Assembly: GCF_900162615.1 (NCBI RefSeq)
Contig: NZ_FUFN01000009.1
Span: 793,609 to 857,608 of the forward strand
Direction of reading: 5' to 3'
From: Virgibacillus proomii
GTDB taxonomy: Bacteria; Bacillota; Bacilli; Bacillales; Amphibacillaceae
Length of the DNA: 64,000 nucleotides
A program made the translations under genes and the position numbers. Below, piece by piece: positions 35,401-44,782 of the stretch. The notes below the pieces were generated by a model that did not search any database, was not told the origin of the DNA, and saw only the letters and a list, made by a program, of their open reading frames with translations. How positions within the stretch are numbered: the stretch's first letter is position 1; each line of letters starts with the position of its first letter.

Positions 35401-37616
35401 TCGCATTCTTCCACATCATTAGAAGTAGAACGAACGTAGTAGGTGGTTTTTAGCCCTTCCCTCCACGCCTGTAAATGAAGACCCAATAAGATGGAAGCTC
35501 TAATGGTATTTGGTACATATAGATTAAACGAAATACTCTGGTCAATATGTCTTTGTCTAGCCGCATTCTGTTTTACGGACCAGCGCTGATCCACGATATA
35601 GGCAGAACGACGGTAAACATCATAGGTGCGATGTGTTAAATCAGGCGCCGTTACTGGGATTTTAAAATCCTTCTTTTCTTCATAGTAAAACGGCTTAAAG
35701 ATCGGATCGATACTAGCAGTTGAACCTGCGATCATTGCTGTTGTAGAGTTTGGGGCAACAGCCATTAAATATCCGTTTCTTATTCCATGCTGTTTCACAT
35801 CTTCTTTTAAAGCAAGCCATTCATCTTTTGTATATCCCTTAAGCTCAAAATATTCTCCGGTGCTCCACTTACTTCCTGAAAATGCAGGATAGCTTCCTTT
35901 CTCCTCACTTAGTTCCATGCTGGATTTAATCGTAAGGAAAGCAATCTTTTCGTATAATTCATCTGCATAAGTAACAGCTTCTTCTGTTTCCCACTTCATA
36001 TTGTTACGAGCGAGCAAATGATGCCAACCAAATGTACCTAGCCCGATAGCTCGGTACTTTTTATTTGTCAATTGCGCCTGCATAATTGGTAAATGATTAA
36101 TATCAATGACATTATCCAGCATGCGTACTTGAATCTTAATCAGACGCTCCAACACTTGATCTGGCACAGCTTTTCCAAGGTTAATGGAACTTAAGTTACA
36201 AACGACGTAGTCCCCTGATTTATATTTCTTTACAATGGTATTCTCACCTTCTAGAAATTCTTCGATAAACTCCGTGGGGGACTGATTTTGGGTAATTTCC
36301 GTACATAGATTGGAACAATAAATAATTCCTTCATGACTATTGCTATTCTGGCGATTCACTTCATCGCGATAGAACATAAATGGCGTGCCCGATTCTAATT
36401 GCGACTTCATAATTCGTTTCATAATATCAATTGCCGGGATTTTGCGCTTCGTTAACTGCTCATTGTTCATACACTCTTGATACTTTTCCCTAAAACTTCC
36501 GCTGCCTTTTTGCTCATCATAAAAATCCTCTAGTGAATAGCCCATCACTTGGCGAACTTCATGCGGATCAAACAAGTACCAATCACCGCGCTTTTCTACT
36601 TGCTCCATAAACAAATCTGGAAGCGTCACGCCCGTGAAGATATCATGTGCTCGCATTCGTTCATCGCCATTGTTAAGCTTTAAATCAAGAAATGCCTCAA
36701 TATCACGGTGCCAAACATCTAAATAAACAGCAATCGCACCTTTTCTTGTCCCTAATTGATCTACGCTCACCGCAGTATTATTCAATTGTTTAATCCATGG
36801 AACAACACCGCTCGACATTCCTTTAAAACCTTTAATGGAGCTTCCGCGACTACGGATTTTCCCCACGTAAACACCGATTCCGCCACCATTTTTAGAAAGC
36901 TTAGCAATGTCAGTGTTGCTGTCGTAAATGGATTGCAAACTATCATCAACCGTATCGATAAAACAGCTGGACAATTGCCCGTGCGTCTTTCCGGCATTGG
37001 CTAATGTCGGTGTAGCTACTGTCATATATAGATTGCTTAATGCCCAATAAGCTTCTAAAACATGTTCTGTTCGCTTTTCTTTATCCTCATCTTGCATTAA
37101 TGTCATGGCAATAATCATCCAGCGCTCTTGCGGCAATTCATAGACGTTTTTTTCATGGTCAGTTGCAAGATAACGTGTCGCTAGTGTGTACAACCCTAAA
37201 TAAGTAAATAATAAATCTCTTGACGGATCGATATGTTTAGCGAAGAAGTCAATCTCTTTTTTGGTATACTTTTCCAAAATTGTAGATTGATAAATATTTT
37301 CTTCTGTAAGCATCGTAATTAATTGATATAATTCACCATATCTATCTGCTTCATACTTCCGATTCTGACGTGCCTCATGATAAAGCAGCTGTAAATAAAT
37401 CCGGCTAGCTAAATATGACCAATCCGGCGCAGATTCATCAATATTTTCCAATGCGTTTTGCACAAGCGTGTCAAGTGCCTTATCAAGTGGTGTATCTTCC
37501 TCAATAGTTTTAAAAGATTTCTGTTTGTAGGCATCTGTTTCAATAGACAGTCCCTGTTGTGCTTGATCAATGATTTCTACAAGTTTATCCCTTGTAGATG
37601 CGATATCGGTGATCAT
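35385..37616 (-). CDS. nrdE: Class Ib ribonucleotide reductase, alpha subunit
   Basis: Catalytic subunit that reduces ribonucleoside diphosphates. In the 743-residue chain QLSSCFIDTVDDSL carries one active-site Cys. CSNLCTEI and VVCNLSSINLGK contribute others of the radical site region. PNSTTAMIAGSTASIDPIF is the phosphate-binding finger. The C-terminal CEWC pair is the shuttle that re-reduces the active site through NrdH or thioredoxin. The ATG follows AAGGGAGGATAAGG. It is the first gene of nrdE-nrdI-nrdF, about 240 bases downstream of two NrdR boxes. No nrdH glutaredoxin gene is present in this cluster. Confidence 0.95.
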   Translation of the reverse strand: MITDIASTRDKLVEIIDQAQQGLSIETDAYKQKSFKTIEEDTPLDKALDTLVQNALENIDESAPDWSYLASRIYLQLLYHEARQNRKYEADRYGELYQLITMLTEENIYQSTILEKYTKKEIDFFAKHIDPSRDLLFTYLGLYTLATRYLATDHEKNVYELPQERWMIIAMTLMQDEDKEKRTEHVLEAYWALSNLYMTVATPTLANAGKTHGQLSSCFIDTVDDSLQSIYDSNTDIAKLSKNGGGIGVYVGKIRSRGSSIKGFKGMSSGVVPWIKQLNNTAVSVDQLGTRKGAIAVYLDVWHRDIEAFLDLKLNNGDERMRAHDIFTGVTLPDLFMEQVEKRGDWYLFDPHEVRQVMGYSLEDFYDEQKGSGSFREKYQECMNNEQLTKRKIPAIDIMKRIMKSQLESGTPFMFYRDEVNRQNSNSHEGIIYCSNLCTEITQNQSPTEFIEEFLEGENTIVKKYKSGDYVVCNLSSINLGKAVPDQVLERLIKIQVRMLDNVIDINHLPIMQAQLTNKKYRAIGLGTFGWHHLLARNNMKWETEEAVTYADELYEKIAFLTIKSSMELSEEKGSYPAFSGSKWSTGEYFELKGYTKDEWLALKEDVKQHGIRNGYLMAVAPNSTTAMIAGSTASIDPIFKPFYYEEKKDFKIPVTAPDLTHRTYDVYRRSAYIVDQRWSVKQNAARQRHIDQSISFNLYVPNTIRASILLGLHLQAWREGLKTTYYVRSTSNDVEECEWCQS

Positions 37617-37857
37617 TCCTTATCCTCCCTTTATATGCTAAAAACATTTTGATTACATGAGTTTATTTCCCTCAAAATCGAAATTCTATAAATAGTTGAT
37701 AGTAGTCCAACGTAGTAGTAAGTTTAATCGTGTATTGTATGTATATTATTTGGTGTGAATCTGAAAAACGTAGAGGCATATCTGCCCATCATCTTGAGGG
37801 GATGGTAGTGCTTGATCTTAATTTTCTTATAAGTAAATACTGATTCATACATTTAAA

Positions 37858-37905
37858 ACACAATATATAGTATGTTAGTATGATTACACCAACAATATAT
37901 TGTGT
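37858..37905 (-). promoter_or_regulatory. Pair of NrdR boxes upstream of nrdE
   Basis: ACACAATATATAGTAT (37858-37873) and CAACAATATATTGTGT (37890-37905) match the NrdR consensus ACACWATATATWGTGT. They are spaced 32 bases start to start, three helical turns. On the reverse strand TTGGTG, 17 bases and TATATA overlap the boxes as a possible promoter. NrdR represses RNR genes when dATP is high. Confidence 0.8.
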
Positions 37906-39397
37906 TAAAAGCTTAGCATATAAATTCTATTATTGCAATCTATTAAAGCTGGAGAATGGAGAGAAATTTTCTTAAGACGATGTGAGAACAACGTTATATG
38001 CTAGAAAAAATAATTTTCCTCTTCGTTTCAGTCAAAAAACAATCATTTCAAAAAACAGCTTCGTGTACGATTTTATATCTAGCCGTAAATTTTACATCTT
38101 ACCTGTAAATTGAACTCTTTCTGAAAACACACAAACTCTATTATATACTTTTTTCTTCACTTTTAAAATGGTAGTTGAGAACAATTTTTCAAAATGCTGA
38201 TTTTCCTCATATCATCCATGGTATGAATCGTTCTTATACTCTACACGTTCCCTTTGCAGGCATTTTTCAATCCTTTCTTTATTTAATAGTTTATATGTTT
38301 CAAGTGGTGTTCAAAAAGAGGATATAGACCTGAGACTAAGATCACAACGTCCTTCGAAAAAATCGCGATGTATGATGTATGATTGCCGAAATTCCTCTCT
38401 TCCTGTTGTAATGCCGATAGTCTTGTACAATGGAAATTTGTGAGCGGTATGATTTCGAGTAGTGTAAACAGTTAGAAAGTAGAGTTGTCAGAAACAAGCC
38501 ATGCAGAAATTTATTTTTTGAATCCTCTTTTCTTCTTCATTGAAATGAATCTAATTGCAAAGGTAAAGTTGGTCGATCATTATGTTGTTACTTGCTACTT
38601 CCTGAAATAAATTTGCTTAACTCGGTAATGAAGAATCATTCGTAACGTTATTTAAGCATATTAAAAGTGTTCCTGCAATTACAATGGATATAGGCTTTTA
38701 AAAACTCAAGTTATATCCACTTGAAGTTTTCACTCCTTCTTTTAACCTTCATTTATTGAAATTAACCATTGCCGATTTATACGTAGAATAAACTCAGGTA
38801 AAGCCTCCCTGATAGGTATAGGTCTTTACCTCTATAAATAGCTGCATCCTCCTTAGCCCATTAACAAATAAAAGCAAATTGAAATGTACCCGTTCTCATG
38901 ATAGGATGAGAACAACTAACGTACTTGCATCTATAGGGAAAGAATTACGGAAAAAACCAAACATACCGGGCCAATTAAGCTGTCAAGAAATCTCAAGCCT
39001 CACTTAGGCGGGCAAAGTTCTATTCGGGATTGGCAAAGTTATCATGAACGAAAATAGACTTCTGGATCATAACTTCGCAGGTTAACTTTGGTAATACTAC
39101 TATCTAGTAAGAACCCAAATCAATACTACATTACGAAAAGAGCCATTAATATGAATGATAATCAGCACGGTCTCTTTGCTGAAAAACAAAATTTGCTCCC
39201 GTGAAATCCGGAGGTACTTTCCAGAAGGTAATGTACTTATTCCTATAAGTGTGTACGAAAAACATGGCGGATTACCAGAATATATACAACCGTTATAATA
39301 GAAAAGGCTACCACTTACTACGCGCAAAAAGAGAGAAAATAGGCTAAAAAGCGAATGGAGGAATTGGAGATGGATACTTACGATATGGAGAGATCGT
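37906..39397. other. Gene-poor, apparently decayed region
   Basis: Nearly 1.5 kb without an acceptable gene. Bases 38300-38480 resemble module B distal words (TTCAAAAAGAGGATATAG, CGAAAAAATCGCGATG, TTCCTGTTGTAATGCCGATAG). An inverted pair GTTCTCAT (38892-38899) and ATGAGAAC (38906-38913) stands near GAAATGTACCC, which could be an old IS end. Fragments at 39100-39330 have short coding-like runs broken by stops; I could not name them. Confidence 0.5.
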
Positions 39398-39656
39398 ATG
39401 GTGGATAATTTAACCGATTGGGAGGTTGCTCATTTTCTTAACGGAACAATGGTAAAACAAACAACTTCGATTGCTGTTGAAAATCCGATTACGATTATTG
39501 TAAATGGCAAAGAATTTGCTACGCTGGTTTGCTCACCGGAATATGCAAAAGAACTAGTCATCGGCTTTCTTGCTTCATAAGGAATCATTTACAATTCAAT
39601 CTCTTAATATGGATGAAGAAGCAGGATTTGCCTATTTTGAAATTGACAAGCTGGTC
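39398..39656 (+). pseudogene. fdhD: fdhD remnant (formate dehydrogenase accessory sulfurtransferase)
   Basis: The N-terminal fragment reads VENPITIIVNGKEFATLVCS and then PEYAKELVIGFLAS, the conserved opening of FdhD, which delivers sulfur to the molybdenum cofactor of formate dehydrogenase. Where the family has SEGII, this copy has TCA-TAA-GGA-ATC, a nonsense change from Glu. Downstream SLNMDEEAGFAYFEIDKL continues in another frame. The fragment then ends beside a module D repeat. The catalytic Cys region and the C-terminal two-thirds are absent. No formate dehydrogenase gene is near. Confidence 0.8.
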
Positions 39657-39664
39657 TGACGGGT

Positions 39665-39755
39665 ATGACCAAGACTGCGCTTAAGCTAGACGAAGTTACT
39701 TTTCAAAAATATATCACAAGATAAAAACGGATGTATTTCCTAGATAACTAACATA
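39665..39755 (+). repeat. Repeat module D at the truncation point of fdhD
   Basis: GCGCTTAAGCTAGACGAAGT, then ACTTTTCAAAAATATATC, then AACGGATGTATTTCCTAGAT. It starts within about ten bases of the last recognisable fdhD codon. Confidence 0.7.
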
Positions 39756-39782
39756 ACGAGTGCTGTTGTACAGCACTCGTTT
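39756..39782 (-). terminator. Hairpin downstream of the catalase
   Basis: CGAGTGCTG (39758-39766) pairs with CAGCACTCG (39771-39779), extended by flanking A/T pairs. On the reverse strand the trailing T-run is weak (TTATGTTAG). Confidence 0.6.
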
Positions 39783-39795
39783 ACGCTAATTATAT

Positions 39796-41839
39796 TTAGT
39801 CTATTTTTCGATACCAAAACCGATGAGCAGAAATAGCCTCTGTAAATCGTTCAATAAATCGCTCCACGGATGAATCCGTAATTACGCCTGCATCACTTCT
39901 GATACCTATTTCATCCAAGACTTTCTTTCCTTCATTCATCGCACCAATAGGCTTGTAATGTTGGAACGCTTCATGTACAAAATAGCGTGCTTTATAATGA
40001 AATTCTATGTTTTTTCGTTTTCCACCAGCAATATATACAGCATCAAACAATACTGAATCAGCTGTAAAAAAACTATTATTAACATTTAGTGTTTGCCCGT
40101 CTGAGCCAGTTACGTGTCCAAGTTTATTGCTGACTAATATCGGATGGACTCCATTTTTAGCTAAACGATTTAAAATAACAACGACTTTATCGGTAAGAAA
40201 CCCGTCATCTATGAGTACAGCGACTTTCCTTGTTGCAGCTTTTTTAGTAGTATTTTCTTGGCTAAGCGCTGGTGACCGCTTCGTAATCGAAGAACCTCCT
40301 TTTTCTGGAGGTGTCACCCCAATATTTGTTGCAATTTCCTGCACCATTTTTAAATCTACATGACTAAACATATCCACTACTTGCTGTTTAACAGTTTGAT
40401 TTTTTACTTTACCTAACTCAAAGCTAAAAGCATCAATAATATGCTGCTTCTCTATTTTACTCATACTGTTCCAAAATAAGGTTGCCTGTGAAAAATGATC
40501 TTTAAAACTATCACTGCGGGCACGAATCTTCCGTCCTTCTACTTTTTCCTGATAATGCTCATAACCCCCTTCTGCAACAGTTGCTGGCTTAGGAGTATTA
40601 TTAGCTAGTGAATTTTTGTGATAACTGACCTGTCCAACGTTTATTGTGTGTCTGCCATAGCCATCACGCTGGTTATTATGAAACGGACAAACAGGTCGAT
40701 TAATTGGTAGCTCATGAAAGTTAGGACCACCGAGTCTGATCAATTGTGTATCTGTATAGGAAAATAAACGGCCCTGTAATAATGGGTCATTTGTAAAATC
40801 AATGCCAGGAACAACATGACCCGGATGAAAAGCTACCTGTTCCGTTTCAGCAAACACATTATCGATATTTCGATTTAATGTCATTTTTCCAATTATTTTT
40901 ACTGGTATATCTTCTTCTGGCCATAATTTTGTAGGGTCTAATAGATCAAAACTAAACAAATCTTCATCCTCTTCAGAGATTAACTGAACGCCTAGTTCAA
41001 ATTCTGGATAATCCCCGTTTTCAATCGATTCGTACAAGTCTTGGCGATGAAAATCAGGATTCTTCCCGTTAATCTTTTGCGCTTCATCCCACACGGTTGA
41101 ATGAACGCCTAATTTTGGCTTCCAATGAAACTTTACAAACGTACCTTTTCCTTGGTCATTGACTAATCGAAACGTGTGCACACCAAAGCCTTCCATCATT
41201 CGATAGCTGCGTGGAATAGCCCGATCGGACATTTGCCACATAACCATATGAGCTGTTTCCTGATTATTTGCAACAAAATCCCAAAAAGTATCATGTGCAG
41301 AAGCAGCCTGAGGAATTGCCGTTATGAGGTTCAGGCTTCACTGCATGGACGAAATCCGGAAATTTAATGGCATCCTGAATAAAAAAAACGGGAATATTAT
41401 TACCAACAAGATCATAATTTCCTTCTTCTGTATAAAATTTAGTAGCAAAACCCCTTACATCACGAGCAAGATCGCCAGAGCCCTTTGAGCCAGCGACTGT
41501 TGAAAACCGGACAAATACAGGTGTTTTTTTACCAGGGGTTTGTAAAAACTTTGCTTTTGTATAAGGTTTCATCGATTCATAAAGTTCAAATTCCCCGTGC
41601 GCTGCAGATCCACGAGCATGAACTACTCTTTCCGGTATCCGTTCATGATCAAAATGCGTCATTTTTTCACGGAAATGAAAGTCTTCCATCAATGTTGGTC
41701 CTCTGTCTCCAACTTTTAAAGAGAATTCATCTTCCGAAATCTTTAGCCCTTGATTCGTTGTCATTTTTTTCCCATTATCATCGACACGAAAATTGTCTAA
41801 TTGTTTTTGCTTACTATTTCCTTTCTGCCCATCAGCCAT
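39796..41839 (-). pseudogene. katE: Large-subunit catalase (HPII/KatE-like) interrupted by a one-base frameshift
   Basis: Two adjacent frames encode one 680-residue heme catalase. The first part holds the distal His in VVHARGSAAHGEFE and the Asn region GNNIPVFFIQDAIKFPD. After PEPHN it goes out of frame, and the second part resumes with AIPQAASAHDTFWDFV. It then has the proximal Tyr in RLFSYTDTQLIRLGGPNF and a C-terminal DJ-1/PfpI-like domain (RKVAVLIDDGFLTD to SDAGVITD). Removing one G of the GG at 41319-41320 restores the frame exactly. Start ATG 41839 follows AAGGAGG. Nothing else is degraded, so either a very recent mutation or a sequence error is likely. Confidence 0.85.
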
Positions 41840-42527
41840 TACCTTTTTCCTCCTTACAATTTTGAGAATAACAAATTCCACACCGTGCTGTAGTACTATT
41901 TGGAAACCTTTCCTTAACCCAGTTCCCGAATGACGAAACAGTTAAACTAGTCTGCCTGTTTAAACCGAAACTTTTATCACTGTAATCAAGGTTGACGTTT
42001 TATCTCTCCGCTAATTTAAGGTGGTTAATAAGGATAGGTGGCGCTTTTTCGTTACGTATCTACTCCTAAGTGAAACACTGCACGAGTTGACTGCCAATTA
42101 AAACTGTTTTAATACTTATCATGATGAACATCTAATCAAAGGTCCAAAAAAGACGATCTATTGGAACTACATGCACAGGGAAATAGAGAAGATTTATTTC
42201 GACGTTTCATATCGTGTAGTAAGTGAAACAGAATATTAGTGGTGTTATAATTTAAACTAGATTACCTTTCAAAAAGCATTAAGGCTGGCTTAGACCGCAT
42301 CATTCTTGAAAAAACGCGATGTATCGCGGCTTGAGTTTTTCTTGTCCGTGAAAAAACGTTGTGTATGTTGCCAAGCTTTTTGACATGTTGGACGCCGACA
42401 CAGCATGTCTGTGCGTCAAAGTGCAAGGCGACGTAATTTTTGCGTGGAGAAAGGGTTTCAATTAAAAACATAAATCGCTAGAAATAAGCCTTCGGTGGAC
42501 TTTTTTAAGTATAAGGAGTGAGCAGTG
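41840..42527. other. Gene-free spacer with degraded repeat words
   Basis: Bases 42240-42420 contain AAACTAGATTACCTTTCAAA (module D-like) followed by CTTGAAAAAACGCGATGTATCG and TTTTCTTGTCCGTGAAAAAAC (module B-like words). A GACATG/CATGTC pair brackets 42380-42412. Nothing else is identifiable; the 5' part should contain the catalase promoter. Confidence 0.45.
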
Positions 42528-42917
42528 ATGGACAAAATAATACTCTTTGATGGGATATGTAACTTTTGTGATCGAAGTGTCCAATTTATTTTAAAACGGG
42601 ATAAACAAGAACAGTTTCTGTTTGCCTCGCTACAAGGAGGTGTCGGGCAAAAGCTATTCAAAAAATACCGAATTCCTTCGAACATGAATAGCCTTGTTCT
42701 GCTTGACGGAGAAAAGTATTATGTTAAATCAACCGCTGCGCTTCGCATTTGTAAAGAGCTTGCAGGGGTATGGAAGCTATTATACGGTCTCATCATCATT
42801 CCCAGACCAATTCGCGACTTTGTTTATCAATTTATTGCAAACCATCGTTATCAATGGTTTGGACAAAAGAAAAGTTGCAGTTTACCTTCCGCTAAAACGA
42901 GAAAGCGATTTTTATAA
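42528..42917 (+). CDS. DCC-family thiol-disulfide oxidoreductase (DUF393)
   Basis: A 129-residue member of the DCC family, named for the start motif DGxCxxC. Here it reads ILFDGICNFCDRSVQFILKR, with Cys11 and Cys14 as the putative redox pair. The AALRICKELAGVWKLLYGL and PRPIRDFVYQFIANHRYQWFG blocks follow in the usual order. A thiol-disulfide exchange role is proposed for the family but not proven for most members. ATG 42528 has AAGGAG with a 9-base spacer, while the GTG at 42525 is less well placed. It is monocistronic. Confidence 0.88.
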   Translation: MDKIILFDGICNFCDRSVQFILKRDKQEQFLFASLQGGVGQKLFKKYRIPSNMNSLVLLDGEKYYVKSTAALRICKELAGVWKLLYGLIIIPRPIRDFVYQFIANHRYQWFGQKKSCSLPSAKTRKRFL

Positions 42918-43367
42918 TTCCAAAAGCCTACCATTTCCATAGTTAACGTTCTTGAGCTAAACGTTGAACAAATGGAAGAGCAATCCTGTCAAACTATTGA
43001 ACTTTCAAGCGTCATCCCTAAACCCCAAACAGACTCATCATTTGCCTCAGATAATAGGGTAACTTTTAATAATTCCTATACTTCAACTTTTAAAAGTAAA
43101 GCAAACTTATTTATATAAATACGCCTCGTATTTTTGTAGGAACTTTTAGTTTTAGAGGGGGAAAACAAAAGGTTATTAATTAACAGAGGAGGTACTCCTG
43201 TCTATCCAGGTTAAAATGTAATTCAGCGGGGCGTTCTTCCAAGCCTCCGCTGAATCTTAATTTACTTAATTGAATATTAATATTGTTATCTATACTAAGC
43301 TTCCCTTACAATACGTATAGATGGAGAAACACTTTCTTATTTGTTGTATAGTACGGATTATAAAAAA
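42918..43367. other. Spacer with a B-type hairpin
   Basis: ATTCAGCGG (43221-43229) pairs with CCGCTGAAT (43247-43255), with GGGCGTTCTTCC in the loop side. This is the same layout as stem 1 of repeat module B, but it lacks the rest of the module. It lies about 110 bases after the rlmN stop. No gene is evident. Confidence 0.5.
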
Positions 43368-44456
43368 CTATTTACTTAGGCTTCTTGATCTGTTTGGCTT
43401 CATCTTCTTGATTTGTTTACTACGCAACTGACCACAAGCTGCATCAATATCTGCACCATTTTCCCAACGTACACCACAATTAATTCCTTGCTCTTTCAAT
43501 GTTTCAAAAAAAGCTTGAATGGTAGCAGAATCACTGCGTTGATATTGACTGTGCTCATCAACGGTATTATATGGGATCAAATTGACATAAGCGAGCTTGC
43601 GATGGTCCTTTAATAGCTCAGCCAACTGAATTGCTTCTTCTTGGTGGTCATTCACATCTTTTAACATAATATACTCATACGTAATGCGTCGGTTTGTCTT
43701 TTGTAAATAGTAATGAATGGCATCCATTAATTTTTCAATTGGAAAGGCCTTATTTATCTTCATAATACTTCTGCGCAATTCATTATTTGGTGCATGAATG
43801 GAAACAGCTAAGTTCACTTGAACTCCGGTATCCGCAAACTTATAAATTTTATGAGCAAGACCACTGGTTGATACAGTAATATGTCTAGCACCAATATTTA
43901 ACCCACGATCATCATTAACGATATAGATGAAATCCATTAAATTATCAAAATTATCTAATGGTTCGCCAATTCCCATAACGACAATATGACTTACTCGCTC
44001 GTCTTTTCCTTTTAAATCGAGATTCTTTTGCACCATCATTATTTGCTCAACAATTTCACCACTTGTTAAGTCACGACTTTTATTTAGCAAACCGCTGGCA
44101 CAAAAACTGCAGCCAATATTACACCCTACTTGGGTCGTAACACAAACAGATAGACCATAATTAAAACGCATTAATACGGTTTCAATTAAATTTCCATCTG
44201 TCAGGCGGAACAAATACTTAATCGTACCGTCTTTTGATTCTTGTTTTACTTCTTCTTCAAGCACACCAAGGACAAAATGTTCGTCTAGTAAGCCAATCGT
44301 TTCCTTATTGATATTCTTCATGTCAGAAAAGTGATTAATTCTTTTTTTATATAACCAATTCCACACCTGATCCGCACGAAACCGTTTTTGTCCATGGTCC
44401 ATTAGCCAATCCTTTAATTGTTCATATGTCATTCCATAAATGGACGGTTTACTCAT
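43368..44456 (-). CDS. rlmN: 23S rRNA (adenine2503-C2)-methyltransferase RlmN
   Basis: A radical-SAM enzyme that methylates C2 of A2503 in 23S rRNA and A37 of some tRNAs. The iron-sulfur motif is CNIGCSFC (Cys112, Cys116, Cys119). GIGEPLDNFDNLMDFI and HITVSTSGLAHKIYKFAD follow, and the second catalytic Cys is in ADIDAACGQLRSK near the end. The 362-residue length is standard. It starts at ATG 44456 and seems to be transcribed alone. RlmN rather than Cfr is indicated by its housekeeping context and lack of Cfr-specific features. Confidence 0.95.
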   Translation of the reverse strand: MSKPSIYGMTYEQLKDWLMDHGQKRFRADQVWNWLYKKRINHFSDMKNINKETIGLLDEHFVLGVLEEEVKQESKDGTIKYLFRLTDGNLIETVLMRFNYGLSVCVTTQVGCNIGCSFCASGLLNKSRDLTSGEIVEQIMMVQKNLDLKGKDERVSHIVVMGIGEPLDNFDNLMDFIYIVNDDRGLNIGARHITVSTSGLAHKIYKFADTGVQVNLAVSIHAPNNELRRSIMKINKAFPIEKLMDAIHYYLQKTNRRITYEYIMLKDVNDHQEEAIQLAELLKDHRKLAYVNLIPYNTVDEHSQYQRSDSATIQAFFETLKEQGINCGVRWENGADIDAACGQLRSKQIKKMKPNRSRSLSK

Positions 44457-44654
44457 GATTAACCCTCATTTCTAGAAAATCTAGTCTACAGAGTGATGTA
44501 AAAACATTAGATATCTCGTTTAAATTATGATTCACCATATTATCTTACTTCATGAATGAGCTTGTTGCAAATACCGATGTTTTTATATCTTATATTTTTA
44601 ACAATGACAGCTAAAATATAACTCTAAACCAAAAGCTAACAACATGAGGACGAG

Positions 44655-44720
44655 GGCCTAAACTAGTCGACGAAGCTATTTTTCAAAAAAGATATCCACC
44701 ATGTAGAATAAATATAATTA
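44655..44720 (+). repeat. Repeat module D
   Basis: CCTAAACTAGTCGACGAAGC, then TATTTTTCAAAAAAGATATCC, then ACCATG. The second half is eroded. No gene lies in 44457-44734. Confidence 0.6.
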
Positions 44721-44734
44721 TCGAGGCATCATAA

Positions 44735-44778
44735 AGAGCTGTTCAAACCTGTGAGTATTATTGAACAGCTCTATTGTT
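44735..44778 (-). terminator. Terminator of the glt operon
   Basis: A 12-bp perfect stem AGAGCTGTTCAA (44735-44746) with TTGAACAGCTCT (44761-44772), a few bases after the gltD stop. Confidence 0.75.
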
Positions 44779-44782
44779 TCTT

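Noticed and set aside
36756..37004. Opposite-strand open frames inside nrdE, and similar ones in gltB, gltD, panB and katE
   Set aside because: Shadow frames of well-supported genes, with no independent start signals.
37617..37857. Riboswitch in the long nrdE leader
   Set aside because: No conserved aptamer pattern (for example cobalamin box) could be recognised.
38870..38930. Possible IS end (GAAATGTACCC with GTTCTCAT/ATGAGAAC)
   Set aside because: No transposase sequence nearby and only one short inverted repeat, so it is mentioned only within the gene-poor region.
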